Origin: Fidelibacterota bacterium
GTDB taxonomy: Bacteria; Fidelibacterota; Marinisomatia; Marinisomatales; TCS56
Direction of reading: 5' to 3'
Assembly (NCBI GenBank): GCA_013203015.1
Contig: JABMPO010000222.1
Span: 1-13,352, forward strand
Length of the DNA stretch: 13,352 nt
Below the pieces are notes generated by a model, which did no database searches, had not been told where the DNA came from, and was given only the letters and a program-made list of their open reading frames with translations. Below, in pieces: positions 1-7,396 of the stretch; the first letter of the stretch is position 1; every line of letters starts with the position of its first letter. A program made the translations under genes and the position numbers.

Positions 1-3000
1 CAGCAAAAGCACCGATCCAATCCTGTTTTCCCGTAGCTACCGGAGCAACGAAATCGCTAAGACAATAAAATAGATTTTCTTTTTTTCCGACTGTCTGCTG
101 GCGCAGATTATGAATTACCATTGCGATCTGCGAGCTATCATCAGCACTGTAAATGACAATATCATCAGCGCGGGAATTAGCCGGAAAAAGCTGCATTACC
201 CCACGGGCAACCAATAATTCATCCGAGATAATTCTATTTAACCACTCCTGGGCGGACTTGAACAATTCCCGGGCTTGATCACCATAGCTGGAATTTTCAA
301 AAATTGCCGGGTATTTCCCCTTTAACTCCCAAACGTGAAAAAATGGTGTCCAATCAATAAAGGGAACGAGTTTTTGCAACGAAATATTGGTGTCTGTTTT
401 TCGATCCAAAGAAACCGGCAACAGCGGCTCATATTTCGACCAGTCAGGCTTAAATCCATTTTCGCGCGCTGCTTCCAGCGTAGCCAACGGTTTAACACGT
501 TTACGCTGTGTATAAGTTTCTCTTAAATTTTGATAATTGGATTTGAGCTGTGTCGTATAATCGCTATGTGCAGCTAACAAACGACCAACTGCATCAACAC
601 TGCGCGAGGCGTCAACTACATGGGCTACAGGACCGGAATACAGCGGGTCAATCTTGACGGCTGTATGAATTTTAGATGTGGTTGCGCCGCCAATCATCAA
701 CGGAATCTTATGTCTACGCCGTTCCAGCTCACCGGCAACTACAGTCATTTCCTGCAGAGAAGGCGTTATTAAGCCGCTGAGGCCAATAATATCGACCTTG
801 TGTCGCTCTGCTTCATCAATAATTTTATCGGCCGCAACCATTACACCCAGGTCTATAATTTCATAATTATTGCAACCCAGTACAACGCTGACAATATTTT
901 TACCAATATCATGGACATCGCCTTTGACAGTTGCCAGAATAATTTTTCCCCTGAATTTTTGCACCGCCCCGGATTTTTTGCGTTCCAACTCAACAAAGGG
1001 AATCAGGTAGGCAACAGCTTTTTTCATTACTCTGGCGCTTTTTACTACTTGGGGCAGAAACATCTTGCCAGTGCCAAACTGATCGCCCACAATCTGCATG
1101 GCAGACATGAGATTCCCCTCAATAATGCCTAAGGCCGATCCGGTTAGCTCATGCAATTCAGCAACATCGCTTTCTATATATTCAGCCAATCCTTCTACCA
1201 TTGCATGTTGGATACGCTCCTCAACCGGATTTGTGCGCCAGGCATTTACCTCAGTTTCCTTTTTTGCTATGGACTGGTAATCATGGGCAATCTTAATCAG
1301 ATTATCGGTTGCGTCAGCACTGCGATTCAAGATGACATCTTCAACACTTTTTTTCAATTCAGGCATTAAGTCATCATAAATGGCAAGTTGTCCGGCATTT
1401 ACAATCCCCATACTCATTCCTGCCTTTATCGCTTGATATAAAAAGACTGAATGAATGGCTTCACGAACATGATTATTTCCGCGAAAGGCAAATGAAACAT
1501 TGCTGACCCCACCACTGATTAATGCGGTCGGAAATTCATTTTTCAGCGTTTTGCAGGCTTTGATATAATCGATTGCAAATAATTGGTGTTCTTCCATCCC
1601 TGTTGCAATTGCAAATATATTGGGATCAAATATTATATCTTCTGGATCATAGCCGGCTTTTTGGGTCAGTAAGCCATAAGCTCGGCGACAAATTGTCACC
1701 TTCTGCTCATAAGTCGCGGCCTGGCCATTTTCATCAAAGGCCATAACGATAACCGCCGCACCGTAGCATTTTACCTGTCTTGCCTTTCGTAAAAACTCAT
1801 CTTCGCCATCTTTCAAGCTGATCGAATTCACTATGCCTTTGCCCTGTAAATTCCGCAATCCGGTAATAATCACATTCCAATCCGAAGAATCAATCATCAC
1901 TGGTACTTTGCTGATACTGGGATCTGAGGCAATCAAACGCAAGATTTTTTCCATGGCAGCGGCAGAATCAAACATGGCGTCGTCAAGATTAATATCGATA
2001 ATCTGGGCGCCATTTTCAATCTGCTGGCGGGCAATCTCCAATGCCTGTTCATATTTTTCTTCCCGGATCAGACGAGCAAAACGCGCCGAACCAGCGACAT
2101 TAGTTCGTTCACCAACATTAACAAACAAAGAATCAGTTAGTATTGTGAGCGGTTCCAGACCACTTAACCGGGTGCCCGGTAATTTTCCGGGAATTTTGCG
2201 CGGGACTAAATCGGATACAACTGACACAATAGCACTGATATGAGCCGGTGTGGTACCACAACAGCCACCGACAATATTCACCAAGCCGGATTCAGCAAAT
2301 TCTTTGATCAAACCAGCCATGTTCTCGGGCGACTCATCATATTCGCCCAGTTCATTTGGCAATCCGGCATTGGGATGGAGTGAAACATAAGTTTCTGCCC
2401 AGGATGAAAGCTCCCGGATATAGGGACGTAATTCTTTTGCTCCCAGGGAACAATTTAGTCCAACGGAAAGGAGATTGCCGTGTCGAATAGAATTATAAAA
2501 TGCTTCCAGAGTCTGTCCTGAAAGCGTCCGGCCACTGGCATCAGTAATCGTCCCGGATATCATAATTGGAATACTGACTCCACGCTGATTTAATACATCC
2601 TGTATTGCGAATAGAGCCGCTTTGCAATTTAGTGTATCGAACACTGTTTCAATCAGCAGTAAATCGACTTTTCCCGCCACCATTGCTTCCACTTGGGTTG
2701 CATAGGCCTCACATAATAGATCAAAATCAACGTTGCGATAATCCGGTTTTTCCACATTGGGAGATAAGGTTGCTGTTCGATTGGTCGGACCTAGCACGCC
2801 AGCCACAAATCGCGGCTTTTCCGGGGTTCTGACTGAAAAATCATCTACGACAGACCGAGCTAGTTTCGCAGCGGCCAAATTCATGTCAAATACACGATCG
2901 GCAAGCCCATAATCGCTTTGGGAGATGGCATTGGCGTTAAAAGTATTGGTCTCAATAATATCAGCGCCAGCCTGCAAATAATTGCGGTGAATGGTCGCGA

Positions 3001-3178
3001 TTACTGCCGGATTTGTTAGAGACAAAACATCATTGTTGCCCTGCAAATCAATCTCCGAATCAGTGAATAATCGGCCGCGGAAATCAGATTCGGTCAAATC
3101 AAACGACTGGATCATAGTGCCCATGGCACCATCCAGTACTAAAATTCGATCTTTTAATATTTCTTTAATTTCAGGCAT
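1..3178 (-). CDS. metH: Cobalamin-dependent methionine synthase, 3' end cut by window edge
   Basis: MetH transfers the methyl group of 5-methyltetrahydrofolate, via methylcobalamin, to homocysteine to make methionine in the cytoplasm. The frame is open for 1059 codons, from ATG at 3178 to the window edge. The full protein in E. coli has about 1227 residues, so roughly 170 C-terminal residues are missing, including the RPAPGYPA-type AdoMet site. Visible in order: homocysteine domain with zinc ligands Cys243 (LNCSLG) and Cys306-Cys307 (GGCCGTTP); pterin domain with NVGERTN from residue 354; helical cap; cobalamin domain with the B12 ligand motif D754-V-H756-D-I-G759; and the start of the reactivation domain (RGVMQLFPAN near 992, CLSDFVAP). 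The zinc and B12 ligands lie within a few residues of their E. coli positions. An in-frame stop at 3217-3215 and no other NTG codon make ATG 3178 the only plausible start. No Shine-Dalgarno sequence sits just upstream; a T-run does. A SAM-II-like riboswitch precedes the gene. Family assignment is very secure. Confidence 0.98.
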   Translation of the reverse strand, partial: MPEIKEILKDRILVLDGAMGTMIQSFDLTESDFRGRLFTDSEIDLQGNNDVLSLTNPAVIATIHRNYLQAGADIIETNTFNANAISQSDYGLADRVFDMNLAAAKLARSVVDDFSVRTPEKPRFVAGVLGPTNRTATLSPNVEKPDYRNVDFDLLCEAYATQVEAMVAGKVDLLLIETVFDTLNCKAALFAIQDVLNQRGVSIPIMISGTITDASGRTLSGQTLEAFYNSIRHGNLLSVGLNCSLGAKELRPYIRELSSWAETYVSLHPNAGLPNELGEYDESPENMAGLIKEFAESGLVNIVGGCCGTTPAHISAIVSVVSDLVPRKIPGKLPGTRLSGLEPLTILTDSLFVNVGERTNVAGSARFARLIREEKYEQALEIARQQIENGAQIIDINLDDAMFDSAAAMEKILRLIASDPSISKVPVMIDSSDWNVIITGLRNLQGKGIVNSISLKDGEDEFLRKARQVKCYGAAVIVMAFDENGQAATYEQKVTICRRAYGLLTQKAGYDPEDIIFDPNIFAIATGMEEHQLFAIDYIKACKTLKNEFPTALISGGVSNVSFAFRGNNHVREAIHSVFLYQAIKAGMSMGIVNAGQLAIYDDLMPELKKSVEDVILNRSADATDNLIKIAHDYQSIAKKETEVNAWRTNPVEERIQHAMVEGLAEYIESDVAELHELTGSALGIIEGNLMSAMQIVGDQFGTGKMFLPQVVKSARVMKKAVAYLIPFVELERKKSGAVQKFRGKIILATVKGDVHDIGKNIVSVVLGCNNYEIIDLGVMVAADKIIDEAERHKVDIIGLSGLITPSLQEMTVVAGELERRRHKIPLMIGGATTSKIHTAVKIDPLYSGPVAHVVDASRSVDAVGRLLAAHSDYTTQLKSNYQNLRETYTQRKRVKPLATLEAARENGFKPDWSKYEPLLPVSLDRKTDTNISLQKLVPFIDWTPFFHVWELKGKYPAIFENSSYGDQARELFKSAQEWLNRIISDELLVARGVMQLFPANSRADDIVIYSADDSSQIAMVIHNLRQQTVGKKENLFYCLSDFVAPVATGKQDWIGAFA

Positions 3179-3203
3179 AAAAAAAGCCGGCGCTAAACCG
3201 GCT
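3179..3203 (-). terminator. Intrinsic-terminator-like hairpin ending at the metH start codon
   Basis: On the minus strand a 6-bp stem AGCCGG/CCGGCT (3203-3198 with 3190-3185) closes a 7-base loop. It is followed by a run of seven T (3185-3179) that abuts the metH ATG at 3178. This has the form of a rho-independent terminator. Because it lies between a SAM-II-like aptamer and metH, it is probably the riboswitch expression platform (inference). It could also simply end transcription arriving from the nucleotidyltransferase gene. A weaker competing hairpin, AACC-AGCC-GGTT (3207-3196), overlaps its rising arm. Confidence 0.7.
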
Positions 3204-3204
3204 G

Positions 3205-3262
3205 GTTGACCTTTTTAGCAATCTTATTTAACGTCGGTGCAATATGGTTCAAATTCCGACAG
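3205..3262 (-). promoter_or_regulatory. SAM-II-type S-adenosylmethionine riboswitch aptamer
   Basis: Read on the minus strand, the stem GTCGG (3260-3256) pairs with CCGAC (3237-3233), with an extra T-G pair at 3261/3232. The loop reads ATTTGAACCATATTGCA, very close to the SAM-II consensus loop (UUUAACC..UAUUGCA). Downstream, TTAAATAAGATT leads into GCTAAAAAGG (3219-3210), the hallmark 3' block of SAM-II. The ACC of the loop (3247-3245) can pair with the GGT at 3211-3209 to form the H-type pseudoknot. SAM-II is known from alphaproteobacteria and marine metagenomes, usually before methionine or SAM synthesis genes; here it precedes metH. The related SAM-V class shares a similar core, but as I recall it carries a GAAAAGGG block, so SAM-II fits better. 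The sequence match is by eye. Confidence 0.85.
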
Positions 3263-3267
3263 GGCTA

Positions 3268-3296
3268 ATTTTACCCAGTTTTTCAGTTTACATCAA
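3268..3296 (-). promoter_or_regulatory. Predicted sigma-70-type promoter for metH
   Basis: On the minus strand, TTGATG (3296-3291) and TAAAAT (3273-3268) are separated by exactly 17 bases; they match TTGACA at four and TATAAT at five of six positions. A start 6 to 8 bases downstream falls at about 3262-3260, which is the 5' foot of the riboswitch P1 stem. The gene therefore seems to have its own promoter just after the end of the nucleotidyltransferase gene. Use of the standard sigma-70 consensus in this organism is assumed. Confidence 0.6.
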
Positions 3297-3318
3297 AGAT
3301 ATTTCTTCGATGCTTCCT

Positions 3319-4233
3319 TCAGCAAAATTCGCTACCATCGCCAGCGACAATTCGGTCTTTAATTTGAATATTGTTGAGATCCGAATTATCAAGAACAATA
3401 CAATTTTCAATCACACTGTCTTTGATTGAAGATCCGGGCATAATTGTCACATTCGGTCCGATGATCGAATTCTCAATTCGGCAATCATTTCCCACAAAAA
3501 CCGGCTCCCGGTATTCCACACCGGGGGACGAGTCATGGCTGGACTCAAGTAATTTCCGGTTAGTCTCCAGATAAGATGCCGGTATACCGGCATCAAACCA
3601 TTCAGCATTTTGCAGGGCAACAAACTGTTCTCCCCAACCAAGCATCACTTCCATTGCGTCGGTAATCTGATATTCACCTTTGGTGCGAATATCATTATCG
3701 ATCAAATATTCAATGGCTTGTTTTAAGCGAGCCTCATTGGGGAAATAATAAAGTCCAATTATCGCCAGATTAGTGGGTGGGTTGGTAACCTTTTCAAAGA
3801 AACCGGTGATCTTATTTTTATCAAGTGCTATTACACCAAACCGGGCAGGATCATCAACTGGCAATACCACAATTCCATTTGTTTGCAGATCGGTCAATTC
3901 TGAAAATGCAAACCGGTAGACTGCGTCACCCAGATGCACGAGCACCGGCTCATCCCGATCTTCCAATCCCTGCAGAACAGCATGACCCAGTCCTAGACGC
4001 TCAGTCTGATTAACATAAGTGAAAGCACCGGAATATTTTTCCATATGCTGAACAATTTGATCACCAAGATGTCCGATTATGAATGTAATCTGATCAATTC
4101 CATGATCTGCTAGATTATCGATAATATGGTCAAGTACCGGCTTCCCGGCCACTGGTAATAAAGCTTTTTGCGTATGGTCAGTATGCGGTTTCAGGCGGGT
4201 TCCATAACCCGCCACCGGTAGAATAACTTTCAC
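3319..4233 (-). CDS. Sugar-1-phosphate nucleotidyltransferase with beta-helix tail (long RmlA/StrD-like form)
   Basis: This cytoplasmic enzyme of 304 residues is predicted to join a sugar 1-phosphate to an NTP, giving an NDP-sugar and pyrophosphate. The N-terminal Rossmann-like domain carries G9-Y-G-T-R-L and K23-A-L-L-P-V-A-G-K-P, the nucleotide-binding signature. LGD at 101-103 and WFDAG with Asp214 are the likely metal-binding aspartates, and EK at 147-148 is also conserved in the family. WFDAGIPASYLETNRKLLE resembles long-form glucose-1-phosphate thymidylyltransferases. Residues about 244-300 show hexapeptide-like repeats (CRIENSIIGPNVTI, SSIKDSVIENCIV), which suggest a left-handed beta helix. 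The start codon is GTG at 4233, with GGGGA about ten bases upstream. It lies 19 bases after hpf and is probably cotranscribed with it. Nucleotide and sugar specificity cannot be read from the sequence; a UDP-glucose or mannose-1-phosphate enzyme is possible. Confidence 0.87.
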   Translation of the reverse strand: MKVILPVAGYGTRLKPHTDHTQKALLPVAGKPVLDHIIDNLADHGIDQITFIIGHLGDQIVQHMEKYSGAFTYVNQTERLGLGHAVLQGLEDRDEPVLVHLGDAVYRFAFSELTDLQTNGIVVLPVDDPARFGVIALDKNKITGFFEKVTNPPTNLAIIGLYYFPNEARLKQAIEYLIDNDIRTKGEYQITDAMEVMLGWGEQFVALQNAEWFDAGIPASYLETNRKLLESSHDSSPGVEYREPVFVGNDCRIENSIIGPNVTIMPGSSIKDSVIENCIVLDNSDLNNIQIKDRIVAGDGSEFC

Positions 4234-4252
4234 TTGGGTCCCCTGTTAAAAA

Positions 4253-4540
4253 TTAATAGCGTTTTAATTTATCTTTATGTTTTTTTACTCTGGTTACCAT
4301 TGTATTGACGGCCCGATCAATACTTTTAGTAATGTTGTCTGATGATTCTTTCACATTAAGCTTGTCATTTGGAACTGAAACATTGATTTCAACCGTGTAC
4401 GAATTGTTCTCATGAGCAAGAATAATCTGTCCCTGAGTAATTCGATCAAAATAACGAGTCAGTCGATTCATCTCCTTCTCAGCATATTCTCTTAACTGTT
4501 TGGGAGCTTTGAAATGACGGGCAGTGAATTCAATTATCAT
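4253..4540 (-). CDS. hpf: Ribosome hibernation promoting factor, short form
   Basis: The 95-residue protein matches the HPF/YfiA (RaiA) family, which binds the small subunit at the mRNA/tRNA channel and silences ribosomes under starvation. The characteristic layout is present: MIIEFTARHFKAPKQLREYAEKEMNRLTRYF at the N-terminus, a beta strand YTVEINVSVPNDKLNVKESSDN, and a basic C-terminal helix (AVNTMVTRVKKHKDKLKRY). It has the short HPF length and lacks the C-terminal dimerisation domain of long HPF, so formation of 100S dimers would need another factor. AAAGG lies about ten bases before the ATG. It is the first gene after the xer gene, from which it is separated by 106 bases with a candidate promoter, and is followed closely by the nucleotidyltransferase. 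Confidence 0.93.
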   Translation of the reverse strand: MIIEFTARHFKAPKQLREYAEKEMNRLTRYFDRITQGQIILAHENNSYTVEINVSVPNDKLNVKESSDNITKSIDRAVNTMVTRVKKHKDKLKRY

Positions 4541-4574
4541 GTTACATTACCTTTCATTTTGTTTTCGATTTGTA

Positions 4575-4583
4575 TTTATAGCA
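4575..4583 (-). promoter_or_regulatory. Candidate extended -10 promoter for hpf
   Basis: On the minus strand TGC-TATAAA (4583-4575) fits an extended -10 element about 35 bases before the hpf ATG. TTGTAC at 4600-4595 is a possible -35, but its spacing of 14 bases is too short, so the call rests on the extended -10. No clear terminator lies between xer and hpf, so readthrough from the upstream operon is also likely. Confidence 0.35.
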
Positions 4584-4646
4584 CACTCATTTAGGTACAA
4601 TTTGCATACCAGAATAGTGCATGGTGGAAAATAAATCTGGTTAATA

Positions 4647-5558
4647 CTAGCTGCCTCCATGGGGATGAGCCTGACGGTGAATCTTCTTCATTTTCTCAGG
4701 TTGAATGTGAGTATACACTTGAGTTGATGAAAGACTACTGTGTCCTAACAAATCCTTTAGCGATCGAATATCGGCGCCATTATTCAGCATGTGTGTCGCA
4801 AATGAATGCCGCAGTGTATGGGGACCTAGATTTTCACCTTCCATTAATAATAATAAATATTGTCTCACGTGCCGCTGGACGGTCCGAACTGAAATGCGCT
4901 GCTTTTTTCCATTCACAAATATGGACTGTTTTTCAGGTGTTAGTTTTGTAAAACCCATGAAGCGGGTAAATCGTTCCAATGTTTTACGGGCAGTTTCACC
5001 AAATGGAATAATGCGTTGTTTATTGCCTTTGCCAGTTACCTTTATCAATTGATTATCAAAATCAATCTGGCCAAAGTTCAGGTTTACTAATTCGCTGACC
5101 CTGATTCCGGTACTGTATAATAATTCAAGTATTGCACGGTCCCGCAATCCGGTTAAAGTATTGTTCGGTGGCAAGTCCATCAAAGCGGGAATAACCTCTT
5201 CGGGTATCACATTGGGCAAAGATTTAGGTGTGCGCGGCGTTTTTATTCCAATGGTTGGATTAGAACTCAATTCTTCCGATTTGACCAGATATTTAATAAA
5301 TGATTTTACAGCTGCCAAGCGTCTTGCGACCGTACAACTACTGAATCCTGCTTCAAATTCCGCACCTAAGAAATGACGGATAGCTATTCTATCTATCCTG
5401 CGAAAATCCTCTGTAATGAAATCAAAATAAGAATTATAAAAACTGACAAATCGTTTAAGATCGATGGCATAAGCCCGCATTGTGTGGGCAGAATAATTTC
5501 GTTCTTGCAATATATAGGCCAGAAAGTCATCGATTAACAGTTGTTTACGGTCATCCAT
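4647..5558 (-). CDS. XerC/XerD-type tyrosine recombinase
   Basis: This site-specific recombinase has 303 residues, the normal size of XerC/XerD (about 300), which resolve chromosome dimers at dif sites. The N-terminal SAM-like core-binding domain (about 5-95: LLIDDFLAYILQERNYSAHTMRAYAIDLKRF) is followed by the catalytic domain. The full active-site set is visible: Arg153 (STGIRVSEL), Lys177 (TGKGNKQR), His247-x-x-Arg250 (HTLRHSFATHML), His273 (LGHSS) and nucleophile Tyr282 (VYTHI). I chose ATG at 5558, which overlaps the rluD stop by 8 bases; it gives the usual N-terminus, whereas a longer frame starting at 5615 would add 19 residues within rluD. It is the last gene of the ileS cluster. C versus D type cannot be told without a tree. 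No mobile-element hallmarks surround it, so a housekeeping Xer is more likely than an integrase. Confidence 0.93.
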   Translation of the reverse strand: MDDRKQLLIDDFLAYILQERNYSAHTMRAYAIDLKRFVSFYNSYFDFITEDFRRIDRIAIRHFLGAEFEAGFSSCTVARRLAAVKSFIKYLVKSEELSSNPTIGIKTPRTPKSLPNVIPEEVIPALMDLPPNNTLTGLRDRAILELLYSTGIRVSELVNLNFGQIDFDNQLIKVTGKGNKQRIIPFGETARKTLERFTRFMGFTKLTPEKQSIFVNGKKQRISVRTVQRHVRQYLLLLMEGENLGPHTLRHSFATHMLNNGADIRSLKDLLGHSSLSSTQVYTHIQPEKMKKIHRQAHPHGGS

Positions 5559-6519
5559 TAAATACAGCCGCTTCTGCAAGCAAATTTTGCATATCCTCTG
5601 GAATCCGGACTTCAATACTCAATAACTTGTCGGTCCCGGGATGTATAAATTGAATTTGATGGGCATGTAAGGCGTGTCGATTAATATTCTTCAGCAGTCT
5701 TTGCAGTATTTTTGTTACTTCTGGTAAAAAACCTTTTGAGCGATTTACACCACCATTATACATGTCATCAGCGAATATTGCAAATCCGGAATAGGAAGAA
5801 TGTACACGAAGCTGATGTGTTCGTCCGGTTAAAGGTGTAAATTGAACAAGGCTAAGGTATCGAAAAGATTTCAGCGATTTATAATCTGTTATGGCCGGTT
5901 TCCCATCCACCGACGCTTCAAATTTGGTCGGGTCGGAACGCTGCCGCTTGATCCCGATTTCAATTCGGCCTGCAGGTGGATCGCACTCGCCCCAGGTAAC
6001 ACCCAGATAGGTCTTTTTAATTTCACGCAACTCGAATTGTTTTGCCAAATGATGGTGAGCAAGGTTGGTCTTGGCGATTATCATTAATCCCGAAGTATTC
6101 TTATCGAGGCGATGTACAATTCCCGGTCTTAAACTACCATTAATATCAGATAATGTTTTAAAATGATAGGCAAGTCCATTTGCCAGAGTTCCGGAGTAAT
6201 TACCCTTACCCGGGTGAACAACCATACCGACTGGTTTATTCAAAACGGCCAGGATATCATCTTCATAGACAATATCCAAGTCCATTTTCTGTGGTTCAAC
6301 TGTATTTGGCTCTTTTACGGCATCAGGAATGGAAACCAGAATTTCTTCCCCCCCTTCAAGAATCCGACTTGATTTGACGGCCGCACCATTTACAGTAACA
6401 TAACCCGATTTAATAGCATCCTGAATCTTCGAGCGTGAATACTCAGGCAGAGTGGCTGCCAAATATTTATCAAGCCTGGTTTTTTCGGAGATTGTTACCT
6501 TAAGCCTGGTCGAAGTCAA
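5551..6519 (-). CDS. rluD: RluD/RluA-family 23S rRNA pseudouridine synthase
   Basis: The 322-residue protein converts specific uridines of 23S rRNA to pseudouridine. It has an N-terminal S4 RNA-binding domain (about 13-62: TRLDKYLAATLPEYSRSKIQDAIKSGYVTVNG) and the RluA catalytic domain. HRLDKNTSG carries the catalytic Asp139, the same number as in E. coli RluD. LNKPVGMVVHPG, GRTHQLRVHS and the HALHAHQIQF segment are other family blocks. The start is TTG at 6519, overlapping the lspA stop as TTGA; no ATG, GTG or TTG nearby gives a better N-terminus and the S4 domain needs this beginning. Its stop overlaps the xer start by 8 bases. The lspA-rluD pairing is common across bacteria. The symbol is assigned by similarity; other RluA-family positions (RluC-like) are possible. 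Confidence 0.92.
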   Translation of the reverse strand: MTSTRLKVTISEKTRLDKYLAATLPEYSRSKIQDAIKSGYVTVNGAAVKSSRILEGGEEILVSIPDAVKEPNTVEPQKMDLDIVYEDDILAVLNKPVGMVVHPGKGNYSGTLANGLAYHFKTLSDINGSLRPGIVHRLDKNTSGLMIIAKTNLAHHHLAKQFELREIKKTYLGVTWGECDPPAGRIEIGIKRQRSDPTKFEASVDGKPAITDYKSLKSFRYLSLVQFTPLTGRTHQLRVHSSYSGFAIFADDMYNGGVNRSKGFLPEVTKILQRLLKNINRHALHAHQIQFIHPGTDKLLSIEVRIPEDMQNLLAEAAVFNG

Positions 6520-6992
6520 GATTTAGCTTCTACTGCCACTAGTTTGGGTTGCATTATCAAGGAATAATAAAGAAAGAAAATCATACCCACTGTAACGGAA
6601 GAATCAGCAATATTGAAGACGGGAAAATGGTGACCGGCATACATGAAATCAAAAAAATCTACTACTTCACCAAACAAAATACGATCAATCAGATTTCCAA
6701 TTGCACCGGCCAGAATAAACGCTAAGGACAATCTAATTAAAAACACATCATTTCTAACCTGCCATAAATACCAGCCCAGCCCGATCGATGCCATTATTGA
6801 AACCAGTGTAAACACATATATACCGGCCGGGAAATTGATGCCAAACGCCATGCCGTCATTGGTTACATAAGTCAGATGAAATAGATTTTGAATTACAGGA
6901 ATGGATTCATGTAAATCCATTTTAGCCCTGGTAATTGCTTTAGTTATTTGATCAAGTAGGATTAGCGTACCGGTAGCATACAAAACCCTCAT
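6516..6992 (-). CDS. lspA: Lipoprotein signal peptidase (signal peptidase II)
   Basis: LspA is the inner-membrane aspartic protease that removes the signal peptide from diacylated prolipoproteins. At 158 residues it has the usual size. Four hydrophobic segments are visible (about 3-19, 55-77, 83-101, 127-148). Family blocks are present: LDQITK near 13-18, TNDGMAFG at 44-51, GNLIDR at 99-104, VVDFFDF from 110 and FNIADS at 126-131. Asp112 and Asp130 correspond to the catalytic pair of characterised LspA enzymes. ATGA overlaps at both ends of the gene (with the dksA-like gene upstream; TTGA with rluD downstream) suggest translational coupling. Its presence implies a lipoprotein-bearing cell envelope. 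Confidence 0.96.
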   Translation of the reverse strand: MRVLYATGTLILLDQITKAITRAKMDLHESIPVIQNLFHLTYVTNDGMAFGINFPAGIYVFTLVSIMASIGLGWYLWQVRNDVFLIRLSLAFILAGAIGNLIDRILFGEVVDFFDFMYAGHHFPVFNIADSSVTVGMIFFLYYSLIMQPKLVAVEAKS

Positions 6993-7384
6993 ACGGAATT
7001 CAGTTTATCCTTTGTTTTGCAGGCTACACATTTATTGGCGTTGGGGACTTCCAGCATACGTTCTTCCGGAATCAACTCTCCACAGATTACACAAGTACCA
7101 AATTCTTTGGATTCAATTCGTTCCAAGGCCACAGTCAGATTTCGGTAATATTTATCTTCTCGAGTCATAAATAAAAAGCTTTTCTCACGCTCATGGGAAT
7201 CAGTGCCAGCATCGGCCATATGGACGCTGTATATGGAATCTTGTGATAGTGCACCATTGGGATTTTTGGAAGTATTAATTCCATCCTGAATTGACCCCAC
7301 TTCTGTAGCGACTGAATTCATTTTAGTTATAATTACTTCACGAAATTTTTCTAATTTTTTTTCAGAATATTGTTTCTTTGTCAT
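6989..7384 (-). CDS. DksA/TraR-family C4 zinc-finger protein
   Basis: The protein has 131 residues. Its first half is predicted helical (a coiled-coil arm) and its C-terminus holds a four-cysteine zinc finger: Cys98-x2-Cys101 (GTCVICGE) and Cys119-x2-Cys122 (NKCVACK). Between the arms, ADAGTDSHERE (57-67) matches the acidic tip motif by which DksA enters the RNA polymerase secondary channel. Family members modulate transcription initiation, often with ppGpp. Relatives encoded beside ileS and lspA in other phyla are usually annotated only as TraR/DksA zinc-finger proteins, so true DksA activity is inference. It begins 12 bases after ileS and overlaps lspA by ATGA. Confidence 0.88.
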   Translation of the reverse strand: MTKKQYSEKKLEKFREVIITKMNSVATEVGSIQDGINTSKNPNGALSQDSIYSVHMADAGTDSHEREKSFLFMTREDKYYRNLTVALERIESKEFGTCVICGELIPEERMLEVPNANKCVACKTKDKLNSV

Positions 7385-7396
7385 AATGATCTTTAT

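Noticed and set aside
678..2243. Several plus-strand open frames of 60 to 136 codons inside metH (for example 800-1132 and 1833-2243).
   Set aside because: They are antisense to a strongly conserved metH frame, show no recognisable domains or convincing ribosome binding sites, and are expected by chance from the codon pattern of the real gene.
3179..3318. Cobalamin riboswitch before metH, expected by analogy with B12-dependent genes.
   Set aside because: The leader is too short and lacks the B12-box; its sequence fits the SAM-II core instead.
4541..4646. Terminator between xer and hpf.
   Set aside because: Only short stems with large loops (CCAGA/TCTGG, GGTA/TACC) and no T-run on the minus strand; readthrough is as likely as termination.
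4647..5558. The tyrosine recombinase as an integrase marking a mobile element.
   Set aside because: It is embedded by overlap in a housekeeping operon, has typical XerC/D length and motifs, and no attachment-site repeats, tRNA or phage genes are nearby.
5559..5615. Longer Xer N-terminus starting at 5615.
   Set aside because: It would overlap rluD by 65 bases and add a cysteine-rich stretch not typical of Xer proteins; ATG 5558 overlaps the rluD stop tightly and gives the standard N-terminus.
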